The notes below the pieces were generated by a model. It saw nothing but the letters and a program-made list of their open reading frames with translations. It ran no database searches and was not told the origin of the DNA. From Bin5 sp022821545 (GTDB lineage Bacteria > Chloroflexota > Anaerolineae > Caldilineales > Caldilineaceae), in NCBI GenBank assembly GCA_963664085.2, contig CAXXLO010000002.1, forward strand, positions 5,084,001-5,148,000: a DNA stretch of 64,000 nt, in the 5' to 3' direction. The position numbers and the translations under genes were made by a program. The first letter of the stretch is position 1. Each line of letters opens with the position of its first letter. Positions 1-7,613 of the stretch are shown here, piece by piece.

Positions 1-254
1 CGTACACCGGCCCAGCGAACGCGCAAGGCATTGCGGTCGAGCCAGTACTCAAGATTGAAGGCCCCCCATGTGCGGACCGTCAAATGGACAAGAACGGGCA
101 GCGAGGCAAAGGAAACCAGCAGGAGCAGGAAGCTGCTCCAGCCAACCGGTTTCAGCGCCACCCAGGCAAAGATGATTGCATCGGTCAGGACCAACCAGCA
201 GAGCGCAGCCAGGCCCTGCCACCGAGACCCATCAGAAGGCGGTGTGTACACCAT
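1..254 (-). CDS. Partial membrane protein, PH-domain-like
   Basis: This is the N-terminal part of a minus-strand gene that runs off the left edge of the window. The translation starts MVYTPPSDGSRWQGLAAL and shows two hydrophobic stretches at about residues 15-33 and 41-56, then a soluble segment containing EYWLDRNALRVRWAG. That last pattern resembles small bacterial membrane proteins with a PH-like domain (bPH family); this is recognition by eye only. The ATG at 254 is 42 bases downstream of the surE stop, so the two are probably one transcript. An in-frame TTG at 263, preceded by AAAGGA, is an alternative start. Confidence 0.6.
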   Translation of the reverse strand, partial: MVYTPPSDGSRWQGLAALCWLVLTDAIIFAWVALKPVGWSSFLLLLVSFASLPVLVHLTVRTWGAFNLEYWLDRNALRVRWAGV

Positions 255-295
255 CCGTGACAAATCGGTATCCTTTGCGGGGACCTTGGCCGGGT

Positions 296-1126
296 TCAGC
301 CGGGTAGAACCCAGTCGTCTGCAGCCAGATCGGCCAGGACTTCATGTCTGGTCAGGTCGATGCCCAGTGGCGACACGCTGACGTACCCGCTTTCGATCGC
401 GCCAAAGTCACTGCCGACATCGGCGATTCCGGTAGGGACTTCGCCGCCAATCCAGTAGTACGGCTTGCCCCATGGATCGTCGCGGGCGACCAGCACGTCC
501 CCGTAGATGCGGCGGCCCAGGAAGGTGTAGCGCAGGCCGTTGATCCGGTCTGCCGGACGCCGCGGCACGTTGACGTTAAGCATGGTCTGCGGAGGCAGCG
601 GCCGGTTGAGCGCGGCGGCCGCCAGCGTACGGGCATACCTGGCGGCGTTCTGCCAGGCGTCGGAATCGGCAATGTCGAAACCTTCTACGGAACCGGTGCT
701 GAGCGCCAGGGACGGAACACCCATCACCAGGGACTCCATCGCCGCCGCCACGGTGCCGCTGTAGAGAACATCGCAACCGAGATTGAAGTTGTCGTTTACG
801 CCGCTGACCACCAGGTCGTAGGCGTCTCTCGGTTCACCTGCGGCCAGGTGCGGAGATGAACTGTTCGGCGTGTACGGCGCGCCGAGAATGGCCAGGGCTA
901 CGCAGTCGGAAGGCGCGCCGCTGCAGGCGTAGACGCGGCGCCCGTCGGGCCAGCTGATCGGCGCCAGTCGCAATGGCTTATGCAGCGTCTTGGGGTGCCC
1001 GGAGGCACTCCAGTTCCTTTCCGGAGCAACGACTGTAACAGTGCCCAGGTCATCGAGCGCCGCGGCCAGCACGCGGATGCTGTCTGCGTGAACGCCATCG
1101 TCATTCGTAACCAGAATGTTCGGCAT
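296..1126 (-). CDS. surE: 5'/3'-nucleotidase SurE
   Basis: The 276-residue protein is a SurE-family metal-dependent phosphatase that dephosphorylates nucleoside 5'- and 3'-monophosphates in the cytoplasm. It begins MPNILVTNDDGVHADS, with the metal-binding Asp pair at residues 9-10. It has the SASGH segment near residue 40 and the SGVNDNFNLG segment that carries the conserved Asn, followed by the family-typical YSGTVAAAMES. The length fits the family. It lies 51 bases downstream of the penicillin-binding protein gene on the same strand and upstream of a partial membrane-protein gene. The start at 1126 has a moderate AAGG signal upstream. Confidence 0.95.
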   Translation of the reverse strand: MPNILVTNDDGVHADSIRVLAAALDDLGTVTVVAPERNWSASGHPKTLHKPLRLAPISWPDGRRVYACSGAPSDCVALAILGAPYTPNSSSPHLAAGEPRDAYDLVVSGVNDNFNLGCDVLYSGTVAAAMESLVMGVPSLALSTGSVEGFDIADSDAWQNAARYARTLAAAALNRPLPPQTMLNVNVPRRPADRINGLRYTFLGRRIYGDVLVARDDPWGKPYYWIGGEVPTGIADVGSDFGAIESGYVSVSPLGIDLTRHEVLADLAADDWVLPG

Positions 1127-1177
1127 CGCTAACCTTGCCTACTGCCTTTGACTAGGAGAAACCGGCTTACGCTACGG

Positions 1178-4100
1178 TCACCTGTCGGGCAGCGGCTGCC
1201 GGACGTAAACCTGCACTTCATCGCTTTCCGTCTCATTGCCGGCGCGGTCAAAGGCGCGTACTTTAATGAGATGACGCTCCAGATAGGTGCCGCTGCCCGA
1301 GTATATCGCCGCGAATCCATCCTCAAATTCACGGATTCGGCCTGGGCGAATGTCTTCATCATCCGACTCAAAGGCGGGCCAGTTCCGAGTTTCGGGCGAC
1401 TCGACGGTCTCATAGCGAAGCTCAAGAGGCCAGCGCTCGTTGTAGGGGGCAACAGTACGGGTAATGAACCAGGTCCCGTCGATCGCAAATTCGACCCGGT
1501 CTACTGCCCAGTCGTCGTTAACGAGGGCGTTGATGTTGATCTGTTCGTCCTCGTTCATTACGTAGAGTGCGTCCGGCTTCGGATCGCTGATCTCAACGGT
1601 CGGCGGCGTATTGTCGATTGTGATGGGAGCATCCCAGATACGCACATTGCCGTCATGATACCGGACCGTCAGCCGCAGCGTATATTGCCCTTCTTCAAGT
1701 CCCGCCGTATCGAACCGTTCCAGGAGGCCGTTGGCGTGCTGCTGGCCGTGTTCCGGGCCAATCTGCGTCCACTGCGTTGGTGCATGGCCGCTTCCGAATT
1801 CGAGGCGATAGTTGGCGAAATTCCCCCCGCGGGCATTGCCGAGGATCTCGACATGGCCGCCGATGTAGCCGCCGGGCGGGGGGAAAGTGATGGCGACGTC
1901 CGGATCAAAGTCGATGAAATCCTCAGGACTCTGGCCCTGGGGCGGCTGTTCGATTCCGCTGCCGCTCACCCAGTCTTCTGCTTCAGGCGGAAGGATGAGA
2001 TAAACCTTGGACTCCCGCTCCTCTTGTGGCGTGGAGGTCCTGGCGAGAAGTCCATTGCGCTTGTCGATATCGAAGGGCTGCCACAGGTTATCGACGACTT
2101 TCGGCTCGGTGCCCGCAATGAAGAGCTCCACCCTCTGGCGCTGGCAATCCGGCGAAGGCTGCAGCCCGCTCGGTTGACAGACCGTCTCGGCGACGACATT
2201 GGGGGGCCGTTCATACCAGCGCTGGGGGAGCCCTTCATGGTAACGCTCCATCACGCTCTTCCAGATGGGCGCCGCGCCCGATGCGCCGGTTACGTTGTTC
2301 ATAGACTCGTTGTCCGTGTTGCCAATCCAGACGCCGACGGTCAACTGGGGGGTAAACCCGACCGTCCAGGCGTCCTTCCAACCGTTGGTCGTGCCGGTCT
2401 TGGCACTGACCCTGCGGTCCGCCAGCACGAGATTGTTATTGATGCCGAACATGGGTGAACGGGCCACATTGTCACTCATAATGTCGGCGAGGATAAACTG
2501 GGCATCGGCGCTGATGATTCGCTCCTGGTCGGGGCTGTCATATCTGCTCAGTATATCCCCTTGGGAGTTATGGACCTGCAGGATCGCAACAGGATCCAGG
2601 CCGCGAAATCCGCTGCGTCTGGACTCCGGGGGGACCGGCTTGCCGGCCATGACGCCGCCATTGGCCAGCACGCTGTAGGCGTATGTGTGGTCCAGGAGTG
2701 TGACCTCGCCGCCTCCCAGCACCAGATTGAGTCCGTAGTAGTTGAGCCCGCGGTCGAGGCCGTTGATGCCCAATTGATGGGCCGTGCGCAGAGCGTTGGC
2801 GACGCCGACCTGGTCCATGACGCGAATGGCGGGGATGTTGAGCGACTGGGCGAGGGCGTCGCGCAGGCCGACAGGTCCGTGGTAAAGACGGTCATAGTTT
2901 TCGGGGACGTACACGGAGCCGTCGTTCTGCTGAAACGCGGTACGAACGTCCAGGATCATCGAGGCGGCATTCATGCCTTGCAGCAGGCCGGTCAGGTAGA
3001 CATAAGGCTTGAAGCTGGAACCGGGCTGCCTCTCCGAAATCGCGACATTGACCTGTCCGTCGATTTCCTCGTTGTTGTAGTCCAGCGAACCGACCATCGC
3101 CAGGATTTCACCGGATTCCGGCTTGACGACGACGACGGAGGCATTGTTGACGTTCCTGCCCTGTTCGTTCAGCCTGGCGATATTGTCGCGGGCCACCTGT
3201 TCGGCGAATTTCTGGAGGTCGACGTCCAGTGTCGTGTAGACGGTCAGCCCCTCTTTCCAGATACGATAGGGGTCGTCGGCAGTGTTGAACTCGTCCTTGA
3301 TGCGTTCAAGCGCATACAGAGCGAAATGGGGGGCTGTAATGATATCGAAACGCTCTGCGACCGAGCCCCGCAGGTCCAGTTCCTGGGCAAAAGCGGCGTC
3401 GGCCTCGGCCTGGGTTAGATACCCGGCATCTACCATGACCTGGAGCGTCACTCCCTGCCGTATCTTGGCGTCGTCCGGATTGTCGATGGGATTGAGCGCC
3501 GGAAACTGGGGAATCGGCGCCAGTATGGCCGCTTCGGCTACGTTGAGATCGGAGACGCTCTTGCCAAAGTAAACCTGGCTGGCCGCCTCGATTCCATAGG
3601 CCAGGTTGCCGTAGAAATTGTAGTTGAGATACCACTCCAGGATCTTGCCCTTGTCATAGCGGCGCGTCACCTCCATCGCCAAAATGACTTCCTTGAGCTT
3701 GCGGGCGTAGGACTGCTGCGTCCGTTCCTCGACGGGAATCACCACATTCTTGATCAACTGCTGGGTGATCGACGAGCCGCCCTGCACGCTGCCGCCTTGC
3801 AGGTTGGAGACAAAAGCACGCATCAGGCCGCGCACATTTATGCCCGGATTGTCCCAATAATTGTGGTCTTCAAGCGCGACGGCGGCCTGAATGACTGCGG
3901 GCGACATCTCCCGCAGGGCCATGTAGGTGCGGTCTCCGCGGAAGGGGCGGGGGTCTACGCTTTCGTAGAGGAGGTGTTTGCCAGTGCGGTCGTAAAAGCG
4001 GATGGTCTCGAACTTTTCCTGCTGGCGTTCGATGATGCCGGCGTCGGGCAGTTGTGCGGCATAGAAAGTATAGATGCCAAAGACACTGGCAACTGCCACA

Positions 4101-4291
4101 CCGACCGCGCCCCCTGCGGTCAGGAGGACAGCGAGAAACAGGGCCGCCGTCCCCTGGAACAGCCACAGCCACGGGCGGGCGCGGTTAGCCCTGGCTCGGT
4201 AACGCCGCCGTCGGTGCGCCAGGATACGGGCGGATCTGCTGGGCCCTGCTGCCCCGGATCGTGGTCTGGAGCCGCGATTTATCTCCGCCAC
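1178..4291 (-). CDS. Class A penicillin-binding protein (PBP1A type)
   Basis: A 1037-residue bifunctional peptidoglycan synthase, polymerising glycan strands and cross-linking peptides outside the membrane. A basic cytoplasmic tail (1-40) precedes one transmembrane helix (about 41-75). The GT51 transglycosylase domain follows, with EDHNYW at 141-146 and GGSSITQQLIKN at 171-182. The transpeptidase has SSFK (425-428), SLN (483-485) and KTGT (631-634), so all catalytic motifs are intact. The last 300 residues or so look like Ig-like beta domains, as in long class A PBPs (BiPBP_C type). The start is GTG at 4291 with a GGGAGAGG ribosome-binding site. Confidence 0.95.
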   Translation of the reverse strand: MAEINRGSRPRSGAAGPSRSARILAHRRRRYRARANRARPWLWLFQGTAALFLAVLLTAGGAVGVAVASVFGIYTFYAAQLPDAGIIERQQEKFETIRFYDRTGKHLLYESVDPRPFRGDRTYMALREMSPAVIQAAVALEDHNYWDNPGINVRGLMRAFVSNLQGGSVQGGSSITQQLIKNVVIPVEERTQQSYARKLKEVILAMEVTRRYDKGKILEWYLNYNFYGNLAYGIEAASQVYFGKSVSDLNVAEAAILAPIPQFPALNPIDNPDDAKIRQGVTLQVMVDAGYLTQAEADAAFAQELDLRGSVAERFDIITAPHFALYALERIKDEFNTADDPYRIWKEGLTVYTTLDVDLQKFAEQVARDNIARLNEQGRNVNNASVVVVKPESGEILAMVGSLDYNNEEIDGQVNVAISERQPGSSFKPYVYLTGLLQGMNAASMILDVRTAFQQNDGSVYVPENYDRLYHGPVGLRDALAQSLNIPAIRVMDQVGVANALRTAHQLGINGLDRGLNYYGLNLVLGGGEVTLLDHTYAYSVLANGGVMAGKPVPPESRRSGFRGLDPVAILQVHNSQGDILSRYDSPDQERIISADAQFILADIMSDNVARSPMFGINNNLVLADRRVSAKTGTTNGWKDAWTVGFTPQLTVGVWIGNTDNESMNNVTGASGAAPIWKSVMERYHEGLPQRWYERPPNVVAETVCQPSGLQPSPDCQRQRVELFIAGTEPKVVDNLWQPFDIDKRNGLLARTSTPQEERESKVYLILPPEAEDWVSGSGIEQPPQGQSPEDFIDFDPDVAITFPPPGGYIGGHVEILGNARGGNFANYRLEFGSGHAPTQWTQIGPEHGQQHANGLLERFDTAGLEEGQYTLRLTVRYHDGNVRIWDAPITIDNTPPTVEISDPKPDALYVMNEDEQININALVNDDWAVDRVEFAIDGTWFITRTVAPYNERWPLELRYETVESPETRNWPAFESDDEDIRPGRIREFEDGFAAIYSGSGTYLERHLIKVRAFDRAGNETESDEVQVYVRQPLPDR

Positions 4292-4424
4292 AATTGTCGA
4301 CCTCTCCCATCTGCCGAGACAGTGCGCTTATCTGCTTTGAAACTGACCTCTTCCTGCATTCTCTTCGTCCGGGTCCTTTCCAACCATTTCGAACGCCGCT
4401 TTTCACCAGTCCGTCTTTGCCAGC

Positions 4425-4453
4425 ATTCTAGCATCTGCCCAATACCGACCCAA
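4425..4453 (-). promoter_or_regulatory. Candidate sigma70 promoter for the PBP gene
   Basis: On the minus strand TTGGGT is separated by 17 bases from TAGAAT, 134 bases before the GTG of the penicillin-binding protein gene. The -10 is good and the -35 is fair. The non-coding stretch 4292-4620 holds this site and, upstream of it, the 11-bp repeat triplet listed separately; nothing else was seen there. Confidence 0.4.
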
Positions 4454-4508
4454 ATCCGCCCGAGATGCACCGCTTTGGTGTAAAGAGGCCGATGAACATT
4501 TCCGCATA

Positions 4509-4546
4509 CTGCCTGAATTCTGCCCGAATACTGCCCGAATTCTGCG
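4509..4546 (-). repeat. Triplicated 11-bp direct repeat upstream of the PBP gene
   Basis: Plus-strand units TGAATTCTGCC (4514-4524), CGAATACTGCC (4525-4535) and CGAATTCTGCG (4536-4546) lie head to tail. Read on the minus strand they give a CGGGCAGAATT-like ladder ending AGAATTCAGGCA, which closely resembles the 14-bp triplet at 24780-24821. The repeat lies about 55 bases upstream of the candidate PBP promoter. Confidence 0.6.
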
Positions 4547-4620
4547 GGCGTCGCGGCGTCGATGGCGTGAATCAGCAGTTCCCATGCTCGTACCGGACCG
4601 TCATAGCGGGGCGGGACCGA

Positions 4621-5358
4621 CTATTCGACCTTTTCGAGCACGAGAAAGTGACTGATGCCAAAGCTAGTGAGTGGCGTCTGCTCGAGTGCGTAAGTACACG
4701 CTCGCAGGAGCCGCCCGACGGCCGGGCGCCGGGCGTTGATGCCGTCGTAGCCGGGAAAGATCTGCGTGTGCCTGCGAACGAGAACGGGCTCGCCTATGAA
4801 CAGGTCCAGGAGGCCGGAGTGAGTATAGGCACGCACGTGAGGCGCAAGCTGGCTGCGCCAGGCGTCCGGCAGGTAGTTGATCAGCGGCGTATTGCCGAAA
4901 TGGTAGGCGCCCTGCCAGTAGTGGCCGTGGGTTTCAAAGGGAAAGAGGCGGTTGGGGACGAAAATGGCTGCGCGGCCCCCGACCCGCAGGACGCGTACGA
5001 TTTCAGCCGCGGCCAGACGGTCATCCCCTACATGCTCCAGGACTTCGTGAGACAGGACCAGGTCGAAAGTCCCTGCCGCATAGGGGAGCCGCTCACACCG
5101 GCTCAGGTTCAGAGGTGCGCCGGGAACGTTTTCGGCGGCCGCCCGCAGATGCTCGCCCTCGATGTCGATCCCGTGTACTTCCGGGACAGACTGCTGCAGC
5201 GCTCGCAAGTAGACACCCACACCGCATCCGTCAACCAGCGCGCGTTGCAGCGGTTGCGGCGCCGCGTCAAGGATCATCTGCAGGCGCCGTTCCTGGCCGG
5301 CGCGCCAGACGAATGAAGGATTGCCGCGCAGGGCTGCGCGGTCTGGCTGGTCGGTCAC
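4621..5358 (-). CDS. Class I SAM-dependent methyltransferase
   Basis: About 245 residues if the GTG at 5358 is used; that start has AAGGAC upstream. An in-frame GTG at 5397 would add 13 residues but shows no ribosome-binding site. The Rossmann-type SAM motif is VDGCGVGVYLRAL, followed by the acidic motif II in VHGIDIEGEHL. The post-motif LVLSHEVLEHVGDD is typical of the Methyltransf_11 group that includes UbiG-like enzymes. The substrate cannot be read from sequence. It directly follows ubiE (stop at 5405) and may be co-transcribed with it. Confidence 0.85.
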   Translation of the reverse strand: MTDQPDRAALRGNPSFVWRAGQERRLQMILDAAPQPLQRALVDGCGVGVYLRALQQSVPEVHGIDIEGEHLRAAAENVPGAPLNLSRCERLPYAAGTFDLVLSHEVLEHVGDDRLAAAEIVRVLRVGGRAAIFVPNRLFPFETHGHYWQGAYHFGNTPLINYLPDAWRSQLAPHVRAYTHSGLLDLFIGEPVLVRRHTQIFPGYDGINARRPAVGRLLRACTYALEQTPLTSFGISHFLVLEKVE

Positions 5359-5404
5359 GGCCTTGTCCTTCCGGAGGCGGCAACGACTGGAGGGCACAGG
5401 GCGC

Positions 5405-6181
5405 TCATGCCGTGCCCACGTGAATGGCGACCGTTCCCATCATCTTTTGCACGTAGGAGACCTGCCGAAATCCTGCCCGCTCAAATTGCCGCGCCGTCTC
5501 CTCCGGCTGCAGGAAGGCCACCGTGCTTTGCGGCAGATACCTGTAGGCCGCCTCTCGCGGGCGGAGAACATTTTCCTCTGTCCCGATCCCGGTCGAGAAC
5601 AGCCGGCCCAATACAGGGATGACTCTGAGCATATAGAAACGCAGCAGCGGTTCCAGCATCGTGGGCGGGGGCGGCGATGTTTCCAGGCAGACGATGCGCC
5701 CCCCCGGTCTGGTCACCCGCCGCTGTTCAGCCAGACAGGTGTCAACGTCGGTCACATTACGCAGCAGGAAGCCGCTCGCAACTGCGTCAAAGTAGCCGTC
5801 GGCAAAGGGCAGATGCAGGCCGTCACCCTGGACGAATTCGACGCGGCCCGTCCTCCCCCCGCCGGGAAAGCGATGAGAGCGAACGGCTCTCTTCCGGCGT
5901 CCCACTTCCATCATTTCGAATGTGAAATCACAGCCGATCACTTCGGCGTCGCGATGTGCGCGTTTGGCTTCGTAAGCGATATCGCCTGTGCCGGTACCCA
6001 CGTCGAGAAGTCGGCCGGCGGCCGGCAGCCGGCACAGCGCGACGACTTCGCGGCGCCAGTTGACGTCCTGGCCTCCGGTCATAAGCCGGTTGAGCAGATC
6101 GTAGCGATGCGCGATCCCGGCGAACATCTGGTTGACGTACGCGGCTTTTTCGGCTGTGGGGGGAGACGTGGACGAGTTCAT
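5405..6181 (-). CDS. ubiE: Demethylmenaquinone/ubiquinone methyltransferase UbiE
   Basis: This 258-residue protein matches the UbiE/MenG family, which methylates the quinone ring in the last step of menaquinone synthesis using SAM. It shows the family N-terminus VNQMFAGIAHRYDLLNRLMT, the SAM motif LLDVGTGTGDIAYEA and the C-terminal-half motif PGGRIVCLETS. A facultative or anaerobic Chloroflexota would use menaquinone, but quinone type is inference. No other men genes are in the window. The gene starts only 9 bases after the stop of the upstream ATPase gene. Confidence 0.9.
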   Translation of the reverse strand: MNSSTSPPTAEKAAYVNQMFAGIAHRYDLLNRLMTGGQDVNWRREVVALCRLPAAGRLLDVGTGTGDIAYEAKRAHRDAEVIGCDFTFEMMEVGRRKRAVRSHRFPGGGRTGRVEFVQGDGLHLPFADGYFDAVASGFLLRNVTDVDTCLAEQRRVTRPGGRIVCLETSPPPPTMLEPLLRFYMLRVIPVLGRLFSTGIGTEENVLRPREAAYRYLPQSTVAFLQPEETARQFERAGFRQVSYVQKMMGTVAIHVGTA

Positions 6182-6190
6182 TCTTCCCGG

Positions 6191-7528
6191 CTATTCGGCC
6201 AGATTGCGTAGCTGAGCGCTGGCTTTCTCCAACTCCCTGCGCAGTTCCTGAATCTCCTGCAAAACCTCCGGCGGCGCCTGATCGGCATGTCCGCTGTATG
6301 CTGCCAGCAGCGACTCCAGCCGCCCCTGCAGTTCCGGGACCTCGTGTTGCAGGTAGTCCAATTCCACCTTGCGTCCCATTTCGAGCAGCGTTTCGACCCC
6401 GTAATCGCTCACGTCCGAGTACAGGGTCTGGGCCAGCTCCTGGTAGTTTTCCAGCATCCAGCGGCGCAGAAACTCGTTGCCGATTGTCCAGCGCGGGAAT
6501 TCATCGCGGGGAGGGGTCCCTGCCATACCGTCCGCCCGGCTGTAGACCCTCTGCAGGTAACCGAGATTGTTCATGCCATGCACATACATCGAGATCTGGT
6601 CGATTGATTCGTTGTCGGTCTTGGCCACCAGCTCCTCTTCACTGATGACGCCCTGGCGGGCAACGGTCAACAGAATCTGCCTTTCGGTTGGGGCGAGACA
6701 CTTGAAGTCGACCTCGAAGAACCCGGCAAGCAGGTGGTCGGCCTGCAAGTCCTCCTCGCGAATCTCCCGCAAAGAACCTCTTCCCTGCTTTTCCTCGAAC
6801 AGGCGGTAACAGAGCGTCTGCACCAGGTAGGGATGGCGGTGGGAGTGCCGCAGGATTTCGTCGATCCGCTCCCGCTCAACGGTGACGGGCGTGTTGCTCT
6901 GTTCCTGCATTACCAGGCTAACGCTTGCCTCGGGTTCGAGGTTCCACAGGTTAACGAGTGTGAACCCAAAGAGAAACGGGCTTGTGAGCCAGTTTCGGGT
7001 CAGGTCGTTCAGTTGCATCAGCAACTTGGTCGACGTCATTATTGTGCGCATTCCACCGTTCTGGAAGGCCTTGCGAAGCCGCGCCAGCGCCTGATAGTCG
7101 TTCCTGGCCAGACTGATCCAGGCTTCGGCTTCGTCGATGAGAAGGAGCAGATGCTTGCCATGGGCTCTCAGGGCACGTTGCAGAGTGCGCAGGATTTGAA
7201 TGGCGTCCTGATTGTAGAGAGCGCTGACATCGACCCCGTAGGCCTGGAACCTGGGCATCTCGTCTTCGACGGCAAGGAACAGCTCGTAGTCGAAATCGTC
7301 CTTGGTTTCACTTCCCTGCAGGTCCCAAAACAGGGGGACTGCGCTTGCGCCTTCCTGCCTGGTCAGCAGCCATTCCAGCTGCCGCAGCATCGAGGTCTTG
7401 CCCATGCGACGGGTGCCAACGACCCAGATGGCGGGGTCCTCGGCGCTCATCAGGTATTCGAGCAGCTGCTCCCGGCCGTAGTGGTCGGGCCCGCGCAGCC
7501 AGCGGCCAACGGAGTAAGGATTACGCAT
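6191..7528 (-). CDS. Stand-alone ATPase of the NPxxxG...GRE family
   Basis: A 445-residue soluble ATPase. The opening RNPYSVGRWLRGPDHYGREQLL is the signature that precedes the P-loop in AAA-like or STAND-like bacterial ATPases. Walker A is GTRRMGKTS (38-46) and Walker B is LLLLIDEAEAW near residue 130. A winged-helix-like region follows (about 270-340), then a C-terminal segment from residue 375 that is rich in Glu, Leu and Gln and looks like a coiled coil. No signal peptide or membrane helix was seen. The gene lies 85 bases downstream of the propeller-ATPase gene, whose C-terminal domain belongs to the same family. Function is unknown. Confidence 0.8.
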   Translation of the reverse strand: MRNPYSVGRWLRGPDHYGREQLLEYLMSAEDPAIWVVGTRRMGKTSMLRQLEWLLTRQEGASAVPLFWDLQGSETKDDFDYELFLAVEDEMPRFQAYGVDVSALYNQDAIQILRTLQRALRAHGKHLLLLIDEAEAWISLARNDYQALARLRKAFQNGGMRTIMTSTKLLMQLNDLTRNWLTSPFLFGFTLVNLWNLEPEASVSLVMQEQSNTPVTVERERIDEILRHSHRHPYLVQTLCYRLFEEKQGRGSLREIREEDLQADHLLAGFFEVDFKCLAPTERQILLTVARQGVISEEELVAKTDNESIDQISMYVHGMNNLGYLQRVYSRADGMAGTPPRDEFPRWTIGNEFLRRWMLENYQELAQTLYSDVSDYGVETLLEMGRKVELDYLQHEVPELQGRLESLLAAYSGHADQAPPEVLQEIQELRRELEKASAQLRNLAE

Positions 7529-7613
7529 AACGATGCGGGCATTCCTCTCTTTTGCTTCGACAGCCAGTTTCGTGTCGGGAGGAAGCTCTCGTCCGGCTCA
7601 CCGGATAAAAAGA

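Noticed and set aside
1148..2458. 436-codon plus-strand frame across the PBP gene
   Set aside because: It is antisense to the penicillin-binding protein, whose transglycosylase and transpeptidase motifs are intact; a shadow of high-GC codon bias.
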